Made by a program: the position numbers and the translations under genes. 64,000 nucleotides of DNA, taken from NCBI GenBank assembly GCA_937944445.1, contig CALDYP010000024.1, forward strand, positions 1 through 64,000. The letters are read 5' to 3'. Origin of the DNA: an uncultured Anaerolineae bacterium (GTDB lineage Bacteria; Chloroflexota; Anaerolineae; Aggregatilineales; Phototrophicaceae). This document shows, piece after piece, positions 26,296 through 34,205 of the stretch. The number at the start of each line of letters is the position of its first letter. Positions within the stretch are counted from its first letter, which is position 1. The notes beneath the pieces are model-generated. The model made no database searches. It had not been told where the DNA came from and was given only the letters and a program-made list of their open reading frames with translations.

Positions 26296-27045
26296 CTATT
26301 GAAGATGCTCCCCCCCGTTGACTTGGATCATCGTGCCAGTGATGAACGACTCGCGGGCCAGATAGACCACGGCGCGCCCCACATCACTGGCGTCGCCGGT
26401 GGTTTGCAGCGGCAGGTTGCGCCCCATCTCTGCCCATGTGTCGTCGGTCATGCCGTCGTTGGTCTTCAGCACCGGCCCGGGGACGACCGCGTTCACACGG
26501 ATGTGGGGGGCGAGCGCCAGCGCGCTCACCTGTGTTAAAGACCACAGCGCGGCCTTGCTCACGCCGTGATGAGGCCGCTTGAGCCACGGTTTATGCACGC
26601 CGACATCGAGGATGTTGATGATGGCCCCGCCGGGCGGGTCTTGCGCCAGCATCATGCGGGCGCAGCCCTGCGTCAGCAGGAAGGGCGCGCGCAAGTTGAC
26701 GTTCATCGTCAGATCCCAGCTCTCAAGCGTCACGTCGATCAGCGGGCCTTGTGGGAAGACGGACGCGCTGTTGACGAGGACATCGACCCGCCCGAACGCC
26801 TCGCGCAGCGCGTCGAGCGTTTGTGCGACGCCTTCTGGCTGCGAGAGATCGGCTTGGACGGTGTGGACGCGCACACCCGCCGCCTTCAGCTCGTGCACGG
26901 TATCGCGCAGCGTGTCAGGTTGGGCGCTGTTGTAGTGCACCATGATATGGACGCCGACCTGCGCCAGCTCCAGCGCGATGGCGCGCCCGACACGATGTGC
27001 TGAGCCGGTGACGAGCGCTACCTTGTCTGTCAGGTCAATTTGCAT
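26296..27045 (-). CDS. Pteridine-reductase-like short-chain dehydrogenase with Tyr-to-His change
   Basis: A 249-residue SDR. The nucleotide site TGSAHRVGRAIA fits the TGxxxRxG pattern of pteridine reductases (PTR1/FolM), which reduce pterins with NADPH, rather than the common TGxxxGxG. Asp147 stands where most SDRs have Ser, again as in PTR1, and Lys164 is present, but the catalytic Tyr four residues before it is His160 (HGVSK). The Asp-to-His spacing of 13 residues equals the Asp-to-Tyr spacing recalled for PTR1. Reductase activity is therefore uncertain. It starts at an ATG and is separated from the oxidase operon upstream by a terminator hairpin. Confidence 0.8.
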   Translation of the reverse strand: MQIDLTDKVALVTGSAHRVGRAIALELAQVGVHIMVHYNSAQPDTLRDTVHELKAAGVRVHTVQADLSQPEGVAQTLDALREAFGRVDVLVNSASVFPQGPLIDVTLESWDLTMNVNLRAPFLLTQGCARMMLAQDPPGGAIINILDVGVHKPWLKRPHHGVSKAALWSLTQVSALALAPHIRVNAVVPGPVLKTNDGMTDDTWAEMGRNLPLQTTGDASDVGRAVVYLARESFITGTMIQVNGGEHLQ

Positions 27046-27078
27046 GGCTAACTCCTCATCGTGGGCGGATAAACAAAC

Positions 27079-27097
27079 GGACGGCCTAGAGCCGTCC
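27079..27097 (-). terminator. Terminator-like hairpin after oxidase operon
   Basis: GGACGGC-CTAGA-GCCGTCC gives a 7 bp stem. Read on the minus strand it is followed by GTTTGTTTAT, a moderate U-run, 26 bp after the subunit IV stop. It probably ends the oxidase transcript before the SDR gene. Confidence 0.7.
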
Positions 27098-27123
27098 AGT
27101 GTGACATGGATCCCAGTTGGCAG

Positions 27124-27531
27124 CTAACGATATCCGCCGCCTGCGCCGACCGGCACGCCGACCAAGTAGACCACGCTGATCACGACGACGATGACCGGCA
27201 CGATGAGGATGATACGGAAGATGGGGTTGTCAGTCTTGAGGTGCATATAGTACCAGACGACGAGGCCTGCCTTGCCCAGCGAGATGATGAACAGCGCCAC
27301 CGAGCGGATGGCGAACAACGGCTCATCTGCGCCTTTGAGCAGTTCATAGATCAGCACTTCGAGCGCAGTGAGGACGGCCAGCATGCCAAAGACGACCGTG
27401 TACATCCCACCCGGCACGGTGATCGTCCCCAGCACGGGCAGGGTCACGGTGTCGCTGTGGGCATGGTCGTGCGCCTCGGCGTGCGGCTGCGGCTGGACGC
27501 TGGTTTCTACTCGTTCTGCAAGTTCGCTCAT
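27124..27531 (-). CDS. Cytochrome c oxidase subunit IV family protein
   Basis: A 135-residue protein with a His/Asp-rich N-terminal tail (HAEAHDHAHSD) and three TM helices, the layout of prokaryotic oxidase subunit IV (CtaF/CyoD type). ISLGKAGLVVWYYMHLK is the conserved central helix and loop of the family, which helps assembly of the heme-copper oxidase. Two ATGs (27537 and 27531) are possible; the second is better spaced from AGGAG. It is the last gene of an operon with subunit III. The His-rich tail could bind metal, but this is inference. Confidence 0.85.
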   Translation of the reverse strand: MSELAERVETSVQPQPHAEAHDHAHSDTVTLPVLGTITVPGGMYTVVFGMLAVLTALEVLIYELLKGADEPLFAIRSVALFIISLGKAGLVVWYYMHLKTDNPIFRIILIVPVIVVVISVVYLVGVPVGAGGGYR

Positions 27532-27588
27532 GGTCATTTTCTCCTAAACAGAAAGCGCAAGCGGCAGCCCCACGCTTTCAGCAGTCAT

Positions 27589-28206
27589 CTAAATCAGGTA
27601 AATCAGCGTGAACAGCATGATCCACACCACGTCGACGAAGTGCCAGTAAAGGCCGAACAGCTCAACGCCGATGGGGTTCTTGTCGTAGAAGCCTTTGTAG
27701 CCCAGCCACATCACCTGCAAGCCGACCAGCACGCCGACGAACACGTGTACGCCGTGGAAGAACGTCGGGGCGTAGAAACGCATGCCAATCGCGCCGAATT
27801 CTTCCGTCGTGCTGTTGAGCGTCACGGCGAGGTGCGCCAGCTCGCTGTATTCGATGTACTGGCCGATCATGAAGGCCGTGCCCATCGCCACAACCAGCCC
27901 CATGAACTGCAAGAACTGCTTGCGGTTGCCCATCTGGATGGCGCGCAGGGCCATCACCATCGCCCAACTGCTGGCCAGCAGGATGAAGGTGTTGGCCGTC
28001 ACCAGCGCGATGCCGAGCTGACCGTGCAGGTTCTTGACGAACTGCGGCTCATTGAAACGGAAGATGACATAACCGGCGATCAAAATCGAGAAGATTACGA
28101 TTTCGCTGGCCAGATAGAGCCACAGCGCCATCTTGAGATTGTCATTGTGAGCGCGGATTTTTTTGTCCTCAGCATGAGCGAGGGATCCAGCGGTCATTTC
28201 TGCCAT
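27589..28206 (-). CDS. Cytochrome c oxidase subunit III
   Basis: A 205-residue, five-TM subunit III of a heme-copper oxidase. Family marks are NLKMALWLYLASEIVIFSI at the start, FFHGVHVFVGVLVG and the C-terminal GLYWHFVDVVWIMLF, with the conserved HFVDxVW motif. Subunit III stabilises the catalytic core in the membrane; it carries no metal itself. The start at 28206 follows AAAGGA at normal distance, and a longer reading to 28224 has no better site. The upstream 242-residue membrane-protein gene ends 18 bp before it and subunit IV starts 57 bp after it. Confidence 0.93.
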   Translation of the reverse strand: MAEMTAGSLAHAEDKKIRAHNDNLKMALWLYLASEIVIFSILIAGYVIFRFNEPQFVKNLHGQLGIALVTANTFILLASSWAMVMALRAIQMGNRKQFLQFMGLVVAMGTAFMIGQYIEYSELAHLAVTLNSTTEEFGAIGMRFYAPTFFHGVHVFVGVLVGLQVMWLGYKGFYDKNPIGVELFGLYWHFVDVVWIMLFTLIYLI

Positions 28207-28224
28207 AGATTTTGTCCTTTGCAC

Positions 28225-28953
28225 TTACTTTTGGCCGAAGAAGTTAGGAATGCCGCGGCGCAGGCTGCGCGCTAGGCCGCCTGCGGCCCGCCCGACGACG
28301 CGCGCCGGCGCGGGCGGCGTCAGGTCTTTCTCAGTCGGGGTGGTCTGTTTGGCTTGTTCCACGCTGCGGCTCAGGAAGTACATCAGGCCGCCGATGGCCC
28401 CACCGAAGATGAACAGCGAGAACATCGTGAACAGCACAAAGCCGAGGAAGACCGCGAGCTGGCTGCCCTCGAAGTAGCCTAACCCCAGTGGCAGATCGAA
28501 GCGCACATTTTGCGCGAACTCGACGCGGCTGGCCTCTGACTCGTTGACCGACTGCAAGAAGAAGCCGCCCGGCAGCATAGCGAAGGCGAAGATGACCACT
28601 ACCACGAGCAGCGTGAACGTGAACACCTTCCAGATCTCGTAACCGAGGATCGTCACAGGCGGGGCAGGCTCTTCGTGGTGCTCTTCGTGGATCTCTTCAG
28701 GTTTGACGAGCGCCGTCACGAGGCCGCCTTCTGGCTCGTGGGCGTGGTGCTCGCTCATCTTGGGGTCAAACGCGCCCATGCCCCACAGGAAGAAACCAGT
28801 GACGGTGAACGTGCTCACCACGAGGATCACGCCTGCGTCCACCACTGGATCGACCGATTGCAGCGCCCGAATCGCAATGACTAGCAGCGCCCCCACCACG
28901 AAGCCGATCAGCGACATGGGGATGGCGCGCGTTAAACCGGGTTTTGGAGCCAT
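28225..28953 (-). CDS. Four-TM membrane protein of the oxidase operon, unassigned
   Basis: A 242-residue membrane protein with about four helices: pairs near 14-60 (LIGFVVGALLVIAIRAL and VILVVSTFTVTGFFLWGMGAF), 107-130, and 165-190. A His/Glu-rich loop between helices 2 and 3 (KMSEHHAHEPEGG, EEIHEEHHEEP) could bind metal. The tail is basic and Gly/Pro-rich. No known oxidase subunit is recognised; it lies between two subunit III-type genes, so it probably belongs to the oxidase complex or its assembly. It begins at an ATG at 28953 and is followed by the subunit III gene. Confidence 0.7.
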   Translation of the reverse strand: MAPKPGLTRAIPMSLIGFVVGALLVIAIRALQSVDPVVDAGVILVVSTFTVTGFFLWGMGAFDPKMSEHHAHEPEGGLVTALVKPEEIHEEHHEEPAPPVTILGYEIWKVFTFTLLVVVVIFAFAMLPGGFFLQSVNESEASRVEFAQNVRFDLPLGLGYFEGSQLAVFLGFVLFTMFSLFIFGGAIGGLMYFLSRSVEQAKQTTPTEKDLTPPAPARVVGRAAGGLARSLRRGIPNFFGQK

Positions 28954-29030
28954 AAAAATCCCTCACAAACTGAGTTGAAATGTCAAAGGCCGCGAGCGGC
29001 TGGCCGTTCTTCCAATTCCGACTTGCTACC

Positions 29031-29645
29031 CTAAATTATATACAACACGACGTAGAACATCACCCACGCCACGACCACAAAATCCCACAGGCGCATTGTC
29101 GCCTCTACTGACCAATTGTTAGCAGCGTGATAGCGCCCCCGCTGCCCATAGCGATATACCTGCACCATCATCACGCCGATGGCCACCGCGTGCAGCGCGT
29201 GATAGCCGATCATCAGGCGGTAAACCGAGATGTACTGCCCATCGCCGGGCGTCAGCGCGAAGAACTGCGTCAGCATGATGACGAAGAATACCGCACCGAG
29301 GCCAATCGCGCCAAGCCACTGCTGCATGAACGACTTCACTTGATCGGCCTTGACGGCCCGCAGCGCACGGTGCATCAGCACGACGCTGGCGAACAGCGCC
29401 ACTGTCGCCACCGTCGGCAGCACGGCGTCAGGCCGCGTTGCGCCTTCCGCCATCCACTCTGGCGAGAAGCGCATCTGCCAGTTGACGACGATCAGCGCGA
29501 CGAACACCATGATCCATGAACTCTGAAAAATCGTGATGCCCAAGCGGTTGTTGCGGGCGCGGATTACCGCTTCACGCTCGGCACGCTTACGGGCGCGTTC
29601 CTCTTTTTCCTGCGGTGTCAACACCTTGCGCGTCGTATACTGCAT
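29031..29645 (-). CDS. Second heme-copper oxidase subunit III-like protein
   Basis: A 204-residue membrane protein with a charged N-terminal segment (PQEKEERARKRAERE) and about five TM helices. MIGYHALHAVAIGVMMVQVY corresponds to the GxHxxHV region of subunit III, and EATMRLWDFVVVAWVMFYVV stands in place of the HFVDxVW motif, with Trp-Asp-Phe instead of His-Phe-Val-Asp. It is therefore a divergent paralogue, possibly NorE-like. It is the first gene of the four-gene run; neither subunit I nor subunit II lies upstream, where 339 bp of repeat-bearing DNA is found instead. Confidence 0.8.
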   Translation of the reverse strand: MQYTTRKVLTPQEKEERARKRAEREAVIRARNNRLGITIFQSSWIMVFVALIVVNWQMRFSPEWMAEGATRPDAVLPTVATVALFASVVLMHRALRAVKADQVKSFMQQWLGAIGLGAVFFVIMLTQFFALTPGDGQYISVYRLMIGYHALHAVAIGVMMVQVYRYGQRGRYHAANNWSVEATMRLWDFVVVAWVMFYVVLYII

Positions 29646-29984
29646 CTTTAATTGTCCAATACATGCTCAATCGTGCTCATTGTAACGCAGGCTGCGACAG
29701 GTTTCACTAGTGAAATGTGGGGGGCGTGGTCAATGCTGGCGCTGAGGCCTCACGGCTGTGCTGCGCGCTGAAGCAGTTTAAAAATTCGATACGGGGTAGG
29801 GCGCAGATACGCCCGCGGCTGAAGCCCCCTTAAAAATCCACCGTCCACGCCGCCAGCCAAAGCCCCCTTCAGAGGGCGCGCCCTAGCCGAGTGCTTCAGC
29901 GCTCGGCGTATGCTGGACTCGCTATGTCGGCTTGGTTCTGTGTTAATTCTTTAAACTGCATTATCGATGAGAGCCGCAGCCGCC
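29646..29984. other. 339 bp intergenic region with repeats
   Basis: No gene was seen. It probably holds the promoter of the oxidase operon near its left end, while the right 160 bp is occupied by a family II palindromic repeat and a tail shared with the region before 53323. Confidence 0.7.
29810..29967. repeat. Composite palindromic repeat, family II (copy 2) with 50 bp tail
   Basis: The parts, in order, are CGCCCGCGGCTGAAGCCCCC (29810-29829), AGCCCCCTTCAGAGGGCGCG (from 29861), the hairpin AGCCGAGTGCTTCAGCGCTC (from 29885, closing with GGC), and a 50 bp tail (29918-29967) starting CTCGCTATGTCGGCTTGG. The first three resemble 46684-46790; the tail matches 53246-53296 at about four of five positions by eye. 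Confidence 0.75.
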
Positions 29985-30749
29985 TCAGGCCGTCAGCAGT
30001 TGACGCAAGTTGTCGATCAGCAGCAGGATGCCGAGCACGACGACGAACAGCGCGAACAAGCGCCGCAGCACCGACGGCTCGACGCGGTGCGCCAGCCGCG
30101 CGCCGATCAACGTGCCGACCAAGCCCGCCGCCGCGAAGATGCCCACGACCAGCAGATCCAGTTCGGCCCCGCCAATGTGCCCCATGAACCCCGCGAGGCT
30201 GTTCATGGCGATCACCACCAGCGACGTGCCGACGGCCTGCTGCATCGGCAGGCCGACCAGCAGCACCAGCGCAGGGACGATCAAGAAGCCGCCCCCCACG
30301 CCCAGAAAACCCGCCACCAGCCCGACCAAGCCGCCCGCGGCCAAGATCACCGGCAGGCCGCGCGGCTCAGTGCGCTGCTGTGGTGAGCGGCTGAACAGCA
30401 TGTAAAGCCCGACGACGAGCATCAAGCTGGCGAACATCACCATGAGGGCTTGCGGCGGGATCGACCGCGACAGCCCCGCCGCGAAGTAAGCCACGATCAT
30501 CCCCACCCCGCCGAAGAGCAGCGCCACCCGCCAGTTGACCGTGCCCTGCAGCCGGTGGAAGTATGCGCCCATCGCGCTGTTCGTGCCGACGATGACGAGC
30601 GACGCAGTGACGGCAGCCTGCGGCGTCTGACCGACGAGGTAGACCAGCGCTGGCACGGTCAAGATTGCGCCACCGCCGCCCAGCAGCCCCAGCGACAGGC
30701 CGATGAACAGCCCCAACACCGCGTCCAGCGCCGCCATCGTCAGCAGCAT
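29985..30749 (-). CDS. TSUP family (TauE/SafE) sulfur-compound transporter
   Basis: A 254-residue membrane protein with about eight helices in two homologous halves, each beginning with a Gly-rich turn: GLSLGLLGGGGAILTVPALV and AGFLGVGGGFLIVPALVLLV. This is the TSUP pattern; members export or import sulfite, sulfoacetate, thiosulfate or other organosulfur anions. The gene starts 3 bp after the persulfide dioxygenase stop, with GGAGGG at 10 bp, so it is translated from the same message. Export of sulfite made by the dioxygenase is a natural role, but the substrate is inferred from context. Confidence 0.88.
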   Translation of the reverse strand: MLLTMAALDAVLGLFIGLSLGLLGGGGAILTVPALVYLVGQTPQAAVTASLVIVGTNSAMGAYFHRLQGTVNWRVALLFGGVGMIVAYFAAGLSRSIPPQALMVMFASLMLVVGLYMLFSRSPQQRTEPRGLPVILAAGGLVGLVAGFLGVGGGFLIVPALVLLVGLPMQQAVGTSLVVIAMNSLAGFMGHIGGAELDLLVVGIFAAAGLVGTLIGARLAHRVEPSVLRRLFALFVVVLGILLLIDNLRQLLTA

Positions 30750-30752
30750 GAG

Positions 30753-32156
30753 CTAGCAGCCCTCCGTCGGCAGCGCCGCCGACCACGCAGCCACGCCGTC
30801 GCGCAGGTTGACCACCTTGTCGTAGCCGTGCGCGCGCAGCAAGCTGGCCGCAATCTGCGAGCGGTAGCCGCTGGCGCACTGCGTCACGATGGTGTGATCG
30901 CGCGGGATGTCGCTCAGGCGCTGCGGGATGCGACCTAACATGATATGCTGCGCGCCCGCGATGTGCCGTTCACAATATTCCGACTCGTTGCGCACGTCCA
31001 GCACGACGAGGCCGTTTTGGGGCAGGCGCTCGGCTAGCTCATCGGCGCTCATCGTGGGCAGCGCGGCATCCTGCGGCTGGATCACGTCCGCGGTGAAGAC
31101 GGTCGGCACGTGGTCGACGCCGATGCTGCGCAGCGCGATGAGCACATCCGCGAGTTGGCGCGCGTCGGCGAGGATGAAGTGCGCCGGGCGTTGATAGTCC
31201 ACCAGCCAGCCTAGATAGGTGAGGTAGCTGCTGCTGCTGGCGGGCAGGCTGATCGTGCCGACGAGGTGGGCGGCGGCGTAGTCGTCGGTGGGGCGCAAAT
31301 CCGCGACGAACGCGCCGTCTGCCAGCAGCGCTTCCAACGCGGCGCGGTCGGCGAAGCTCGGCGTCGGCAGGTCGCGCAGCAGCGCCGGGCCAACTTTGTT
31401 GACGTGCTTCATCTGCGCGAAGTAGCGCGGGGCTTCTGGCTGGCCGCTCAGCAGCCAATCGACGAAGGCAGCTTCCTCGGTGAACTGGAAGGCGGGGTTG
31501 AAGAGCTTTTCATAGCCCAGCGTGGTGGAAGGAATCGCGCCGAGCGCCTTGCCGCAGGCGCTGCCCGCGCCGTGCCCCGGCCAGATCTGCAAGTAGTCGG
31601 GCAGAGCTTTGAACTGCTGCACGCTGGCGAACTGCTGTTTGGCCCCGGGCACTTTCGTCCCCGCGTAGCCTGCGGCTTCCTCCAGCAGGTCAGGCCGACC
31701 GACGTCCCCCACGAAGATGAAATCCCCGGTAAAGACGCCCATCGGCTTGTCCGCGCCGGCGGTGTCCGTCACCATGAAACTGATGTGCTCTGGCGTGTGG
31801 CCGGGAGTGTGCAGCACGTCGATCCGAATGTTGCCGACCATGAAGCGGTCGCCGTCGCGCACGAGGATGACGTGTGGGTCGTCAGCGTAGGCGTACTTCC
31901 ACTCAGCCGGCCCCATGTCGCTGAGGTAGACCTGCGCGCCAGTGGCGGCGGCCAGCTCGCGCGCGCCGCTCACAAAGTCGGCGTGGATGTGCGTCTCGGC
32001 GATGTGGGTGATGCGCAGGCCTTCTTTTCGAGCGGCGTCAAGATAGGGTTGAATGTGGCGCATCGGGTCAACGATCAGCGCCTCGCCAGTGCGCGCGCAG
32101 CCCACCATATAGGAAGCCTGCGCCAGTCGGTCATCGTAGAAGTAGCGTAACAGCAT
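30753..32156 (-). CDS. Persulfide dioxygenase-rhodanese fusion (CstB/Blh-like)
   Basis: A 467-residue enzyme with three parts. Residues about 1-240 are a metallo-beta-lactamase domain of persulfide dioxygenase type: ETHIHADFVSG (His56, His58, Asp60), HTPGHTPEH, FTGDFIFVGDVGRPD and WPGHGAGSACGKALG. Residues about 260-350 are a rhodanese-like domain without an active Cys. Residues about 365-467 are a C-terminal rhodanese with QCASGYRS (Cys427). CstB-type enzymes oxidise low-molecular-weight persulfides to sulfite and pass sulfur to make thiosulfate. Its neighbours, a TSUP transporter and two rhodaneses, fit sulfide/persulfide detoxification. The initiating ATG is at 32156. Confidence 0.92.
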   Translation of the reverse strand: MLLRYFYDDRLAQASYMVGCARTGEALIVDPMRHIQPYLDAARKEGLRITHIAETHIHADFVSGARELAAATGAQVYLSDMGPAEWKYAYADDPHVILVRDGDRFMVGNIRIDVLHTPGHTPEHISFMVTDTAGADKPMGVFTGDFIFVGDVGRPDLLEEAAGYAGTKVPGAKQQFASVQQFKALPDYLQIWPGHGAGSACGKALGAIPSTTLGYEKLFNPAFQFTEEAAFVDWLLSGQPEAPRYFAQMKHVNKVGPALLRDLPTPSFADRAALEALLADGAFVADLRPTDDYAAAHLVGTISLPASSSSYLTYLGWLVDYQRPAHFILADARQLADVLIALRSIGVDHVPTVFTADVIQPQDAALPTMSADELAERLPQNGLVVLDVRNESEYCERHIAGAQHIMLGRIPQRLSDIPRDHTIVTQCASGYRSQIAASLLRAHGYDKVVNLRDGVAAWSAALPTEGC

Positions 32157-32251
32157 GATTGTCCTCCATGAAATAGTGCGTTCGGTGATCTTGAGGGCGT
32201 CTCCCAGCGAGGTTGGCCCTCATATATTGTTAAACACCGATGACACCCTTA

Positions 32252-32617
32252 TTAGCGCGAATTCCCCCGTTTGACGGTGTAGCCAGCGCCTTCCCAAGCC
32301 ATCATGCCGCCGCGCAAGTTGACCACGCGGAAGCCCTGTTCTGCCAGCAAGCGCGCGGCAGCCGCACTACGCGCCCCACTGCGGCACACGGTCAAAATCT
32401 CGGCGTCTTTGGGCAGCTTGTTCAGGTGGCTGCTCAGGTCGTTGAGTGGCACGAGCACCGCGTTCGGGATGTGGCCGCTCTGGAACTCGTTGGGCTGGCG
32501 CACGTCGAGGATGAAGGGCGGACGGCTGCCGTTGATGAGCTGCTTGGCTTCCGCCGCGCTCACCGTGCGGATGGTGACAGGCGTCAGCGCTTTGACGATA
32601 GACTTGAAGATCTGCAT
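32252..32617 (-). CDS. Single-domain rhodanese
   Basis: A 121-residue sulfurtransferase. PPFILDVRQPNEFQSGHIPN is the CH2A-type rhodanese signature, and the active loop is TVCRSGARSA with Cys78, which carries the persulfide. The C-terminal VVNLRGGMMAWEGAG is also typical. It lacks a signal peptide, so it acts in the cytosol, probably passing sulfane sulfur to or from the adjacent dioxygenase. The ATG at 32617 has AGGAG seven bases upstream; an in-frame extension to 32719 overlaps the previous gene and is rejected. Confidence 0.93.
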   Translation of the reverse strand: MQIFKSIVKALTPVTIRTVSAAEAKQLINGSRPPFILDVRQPNEFQSGHIPNAVLVPLNDLSSHLNKLPKDAEILTVCRSGARSAAAARLLAEQGFRVVNLRGGMMAWEGAGYTVKRGNSR

Positions 32618-32648
32618 AGAAAGCTCCTTTGTGTCATCTTTTCTCTGC

Positions 32649-33152
32649 TTATTGAACGGGCAGGCCCTGCGCTTGCCACGTGAGGATGCCGCCGAGGTCG
32701 TAGAGCGGGGCAAAGCCACGCCGCAGCAAGATGTTGGCGGCGGTCGCGCTGCGGTTGCCGGAGCGGCAGTAGATCACTATCGGTTGATCGGTCGGCAGCT
32801 CACTCAGGCGGCTTTCGAGCGTTTGCAGCGAGATGTTGACCGCGCCGGGGATGTGGCCGCTGGCGAACTCTTCTGGCGTGCGCACGTCGAGCAGCAGGTG
32901 CGGCTGACCACTGAACTGATCAAGGTAGGCCTTCGGCTGGATGCGCTCAACGCGAGCGGGGGCAGAGGCCGCGGAGCCTGCAGCGGACGATCCTACGCTG
33001 GGCGCCGCGACATCGGTTAACGCGCTGGATTGGCTCTGCGACAGGATGACCAGCAGCACGCCCACGACGAGCAAGGCAATCGCACCGCTCAGCACGAGCG
33101 GGCGGCGGGGTGTGACAGATGAAGAGGTTTTTGAGGCTTTCTTGCGGGCCAT
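32649..33152 (-). CDS. Membrane-anchored rhodanese
   Basis: A 167-residue protein. A Lys-rich start is followed by one TM helix (about 19-38, LVLSGAIALLVVGVLLVILS), a Ser/Ala linker, and a rhodanese domain (about 70-167) with LLLDVRTPEEFASGHIPGA and the active loop IYCRSGNRSA (Cys129). The topology suggests that the rhodanese faces outside, so it may capture sulfane sulfur in the envelope. It is the first gene of the sulfur run and is divergent from the LysR regulator; the ATG at 33152 has only a weak ribosome site. The next rhodanese gene starts 31 bp downstream. Confidence 0.9.
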   Translation of the reverse strand: MARKKASKTSSSVTPRRPLVLSGAIALLVVGVLLVILSQSQSSALTDVAAPSVGSSAAGSAASAPARVERIQPKAYLDQFSGQPHLLLDVRTPEEFASGHIPGAVNISLQTLESRLSELPTDQPIVIYCRSGNRSATAANILLRRGFAPLYDLGGILTWQAQGLPVQ

Positions 33153-33230
33153 CTTGGTTGATCTGCTTTCTTTGTTCGTTGTGTCATCACTTTAAACGAT
33201 CTGTTCCTCGCCCTGTGACGGTAATTCACT

Positions 33231-33259
33231 TATAATCAGTTTTAAGTGTTCACTTAAAA
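33231..33259 (+). promoter_or_regulatory. TATAAT box and LysR-type palindromic operator
   Basis: TATAAT at 33231-33236 could be the -10 box of the LysR gene; no good -35 was seen. Four bases later lies a perfect palindrome, TTTTAAGTG-TT-CACTTAAAA (33240-33259), with 9 bp arms, just before the ATG at 33272. Similar half-sites, CACTTTAAA (33188) and CACTTATAA (33227), lie further upstream on the same strand. This fits autoregulation and control of the divergent sulfur operon, but binding is inferred. Confidence 0.65.
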
Positions 33260-33271
33260 CATCTGCGCTCA

Positions 33272-34195
33272 ATGTCGTCGATTGACTTGTATCGGCTCAC
33301 CATCTTTATGACCGTCACGCGCGAGGGGAGCTTCAACCGCGCGGGGCGGCGGCTTGGCATGACGGCCTCCGCGGTAAGCCAGCACATCCAAACGCTGGAG
33401 GCGCGGCTGGGCAAAGCGCTGTTCGAGCGCAGCCCGCGCGGCGTGACGCTCACAGCGGCAGGCAAGGATTTGGCCTACTACGGCGAGCGGCTGCTGGCGA
33501 TGGCCACGGAGGCCGAGCGAGCGATCATGGGCGAGCCAGCCGCCCCACCTGAAGAGGTGACGCTGGGGGCCACGCCCGGCATCAGCGTCTACTTGATGCC
33601 GGAGTGGATTCAGCGCTTTCGCAGCCGCCACCCCGGCGTCACGGTCAACTTACAGACGGGGGTCACGTCTGAGGTGGTGAACGGCTTGCTAGAGGGCAAG
33701 TACGATGTGGCCTTTGTGGAAGGTGAGATCGACATGCAAGCCGCGCGCCAGTGCCGCGCCCTGCTGCTAGACGAAGTCGAGCAGATGGTAGTTGTGGGGC
33801 GGCAGCATCCGTGGTGGGGGCGCGCCGCGCTGCGCATTGAGGATCTGAACGGTCAGTCGTTCATCGTGCGCCAGCCACGCAGCCACAGCCGCCAATGGCT
33901 GGAACAAGCGCTGCTTCAGCACAGCGTGCGCATGGCCATCAGCGCCGAGTTCGACAACCCTGAGTCGATCAAGCGCGCGGTGGCCAACGGCGTTTGCTTA
34001 ACTGTGCTGCCGCTCTACGCTGTCAAGCAAGAAGTGGCGTTCGGCCTGCTGCACGCCATCCCGTTAGAAGCGCAGCCGCTTGTGCGGGCGATGCACCTGC
34101 TCTGGAGCGTAGAGCGCGGCCTCTCACGCACTGCCGGGGCGTTCGTGAAGCAGTTGGCGTCTCAATATCCCTCTATCGACGCGCAGGATTTGTAA
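33272..34195 (+). CDS. LysR-family transcriptional regulator
   Basis: A 307-residue LysR regulator. The N-terminal winged HTH (about 4-63) contains FMTVTREGSFNRAGRRLGMT and AVSQHIQTLEARLGKALFER, the standard family signature. The rest is a periplasmic-binding-like effector domain (VTLGATPGISVYLMPEWIQR, FVEGEI, FDNPESIKRAVANGVCLTVL). LysR proteins bind dyads with T-N11-A character and respond to a small coinducer. It is divergent from the sulfur operon with 119 bp between starts, the usual arrangement for regulator and target, so it probably controls that operon; a sulfur-compound coinducer is inference. Confidence 0.93.
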   Translation: MSSIDLYRLTIFMTVTREGSFNRAGRRLGMTASAVSQHIQTLEARLGKALFERSPRGVTLTAAGKDLAYYGERLLAMATEAERAIMGEPAAPPEEVTLGATPGISVYLMPEWIQRFRSRHPGVTVNLQTGVTSEVVNGLLEGKYDVAFVEGEIDMQAARQCRALLLDEVEQMVVVGRQHPWWGRAALRIEDLNGQSFIVRQPRSHSRQWLEQALLQHSVRMAISAEFDNPESIKRAVANGVCLTVLPLYAVKQEVAFGLLHAIPLEAQPLVRAMHLLWSVERGLSRTAGAFVKQLASQYPSIDAQDL

Positions 34196-34205
34196 ACGCG
34201 CGCGC

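Noticed and set aside
27106-28275. 389-codon plus-strand frame across the oxidase genes
   Set aside because: His/Asp/Gln-rich shadow of three well-defined oxidase-type genes.
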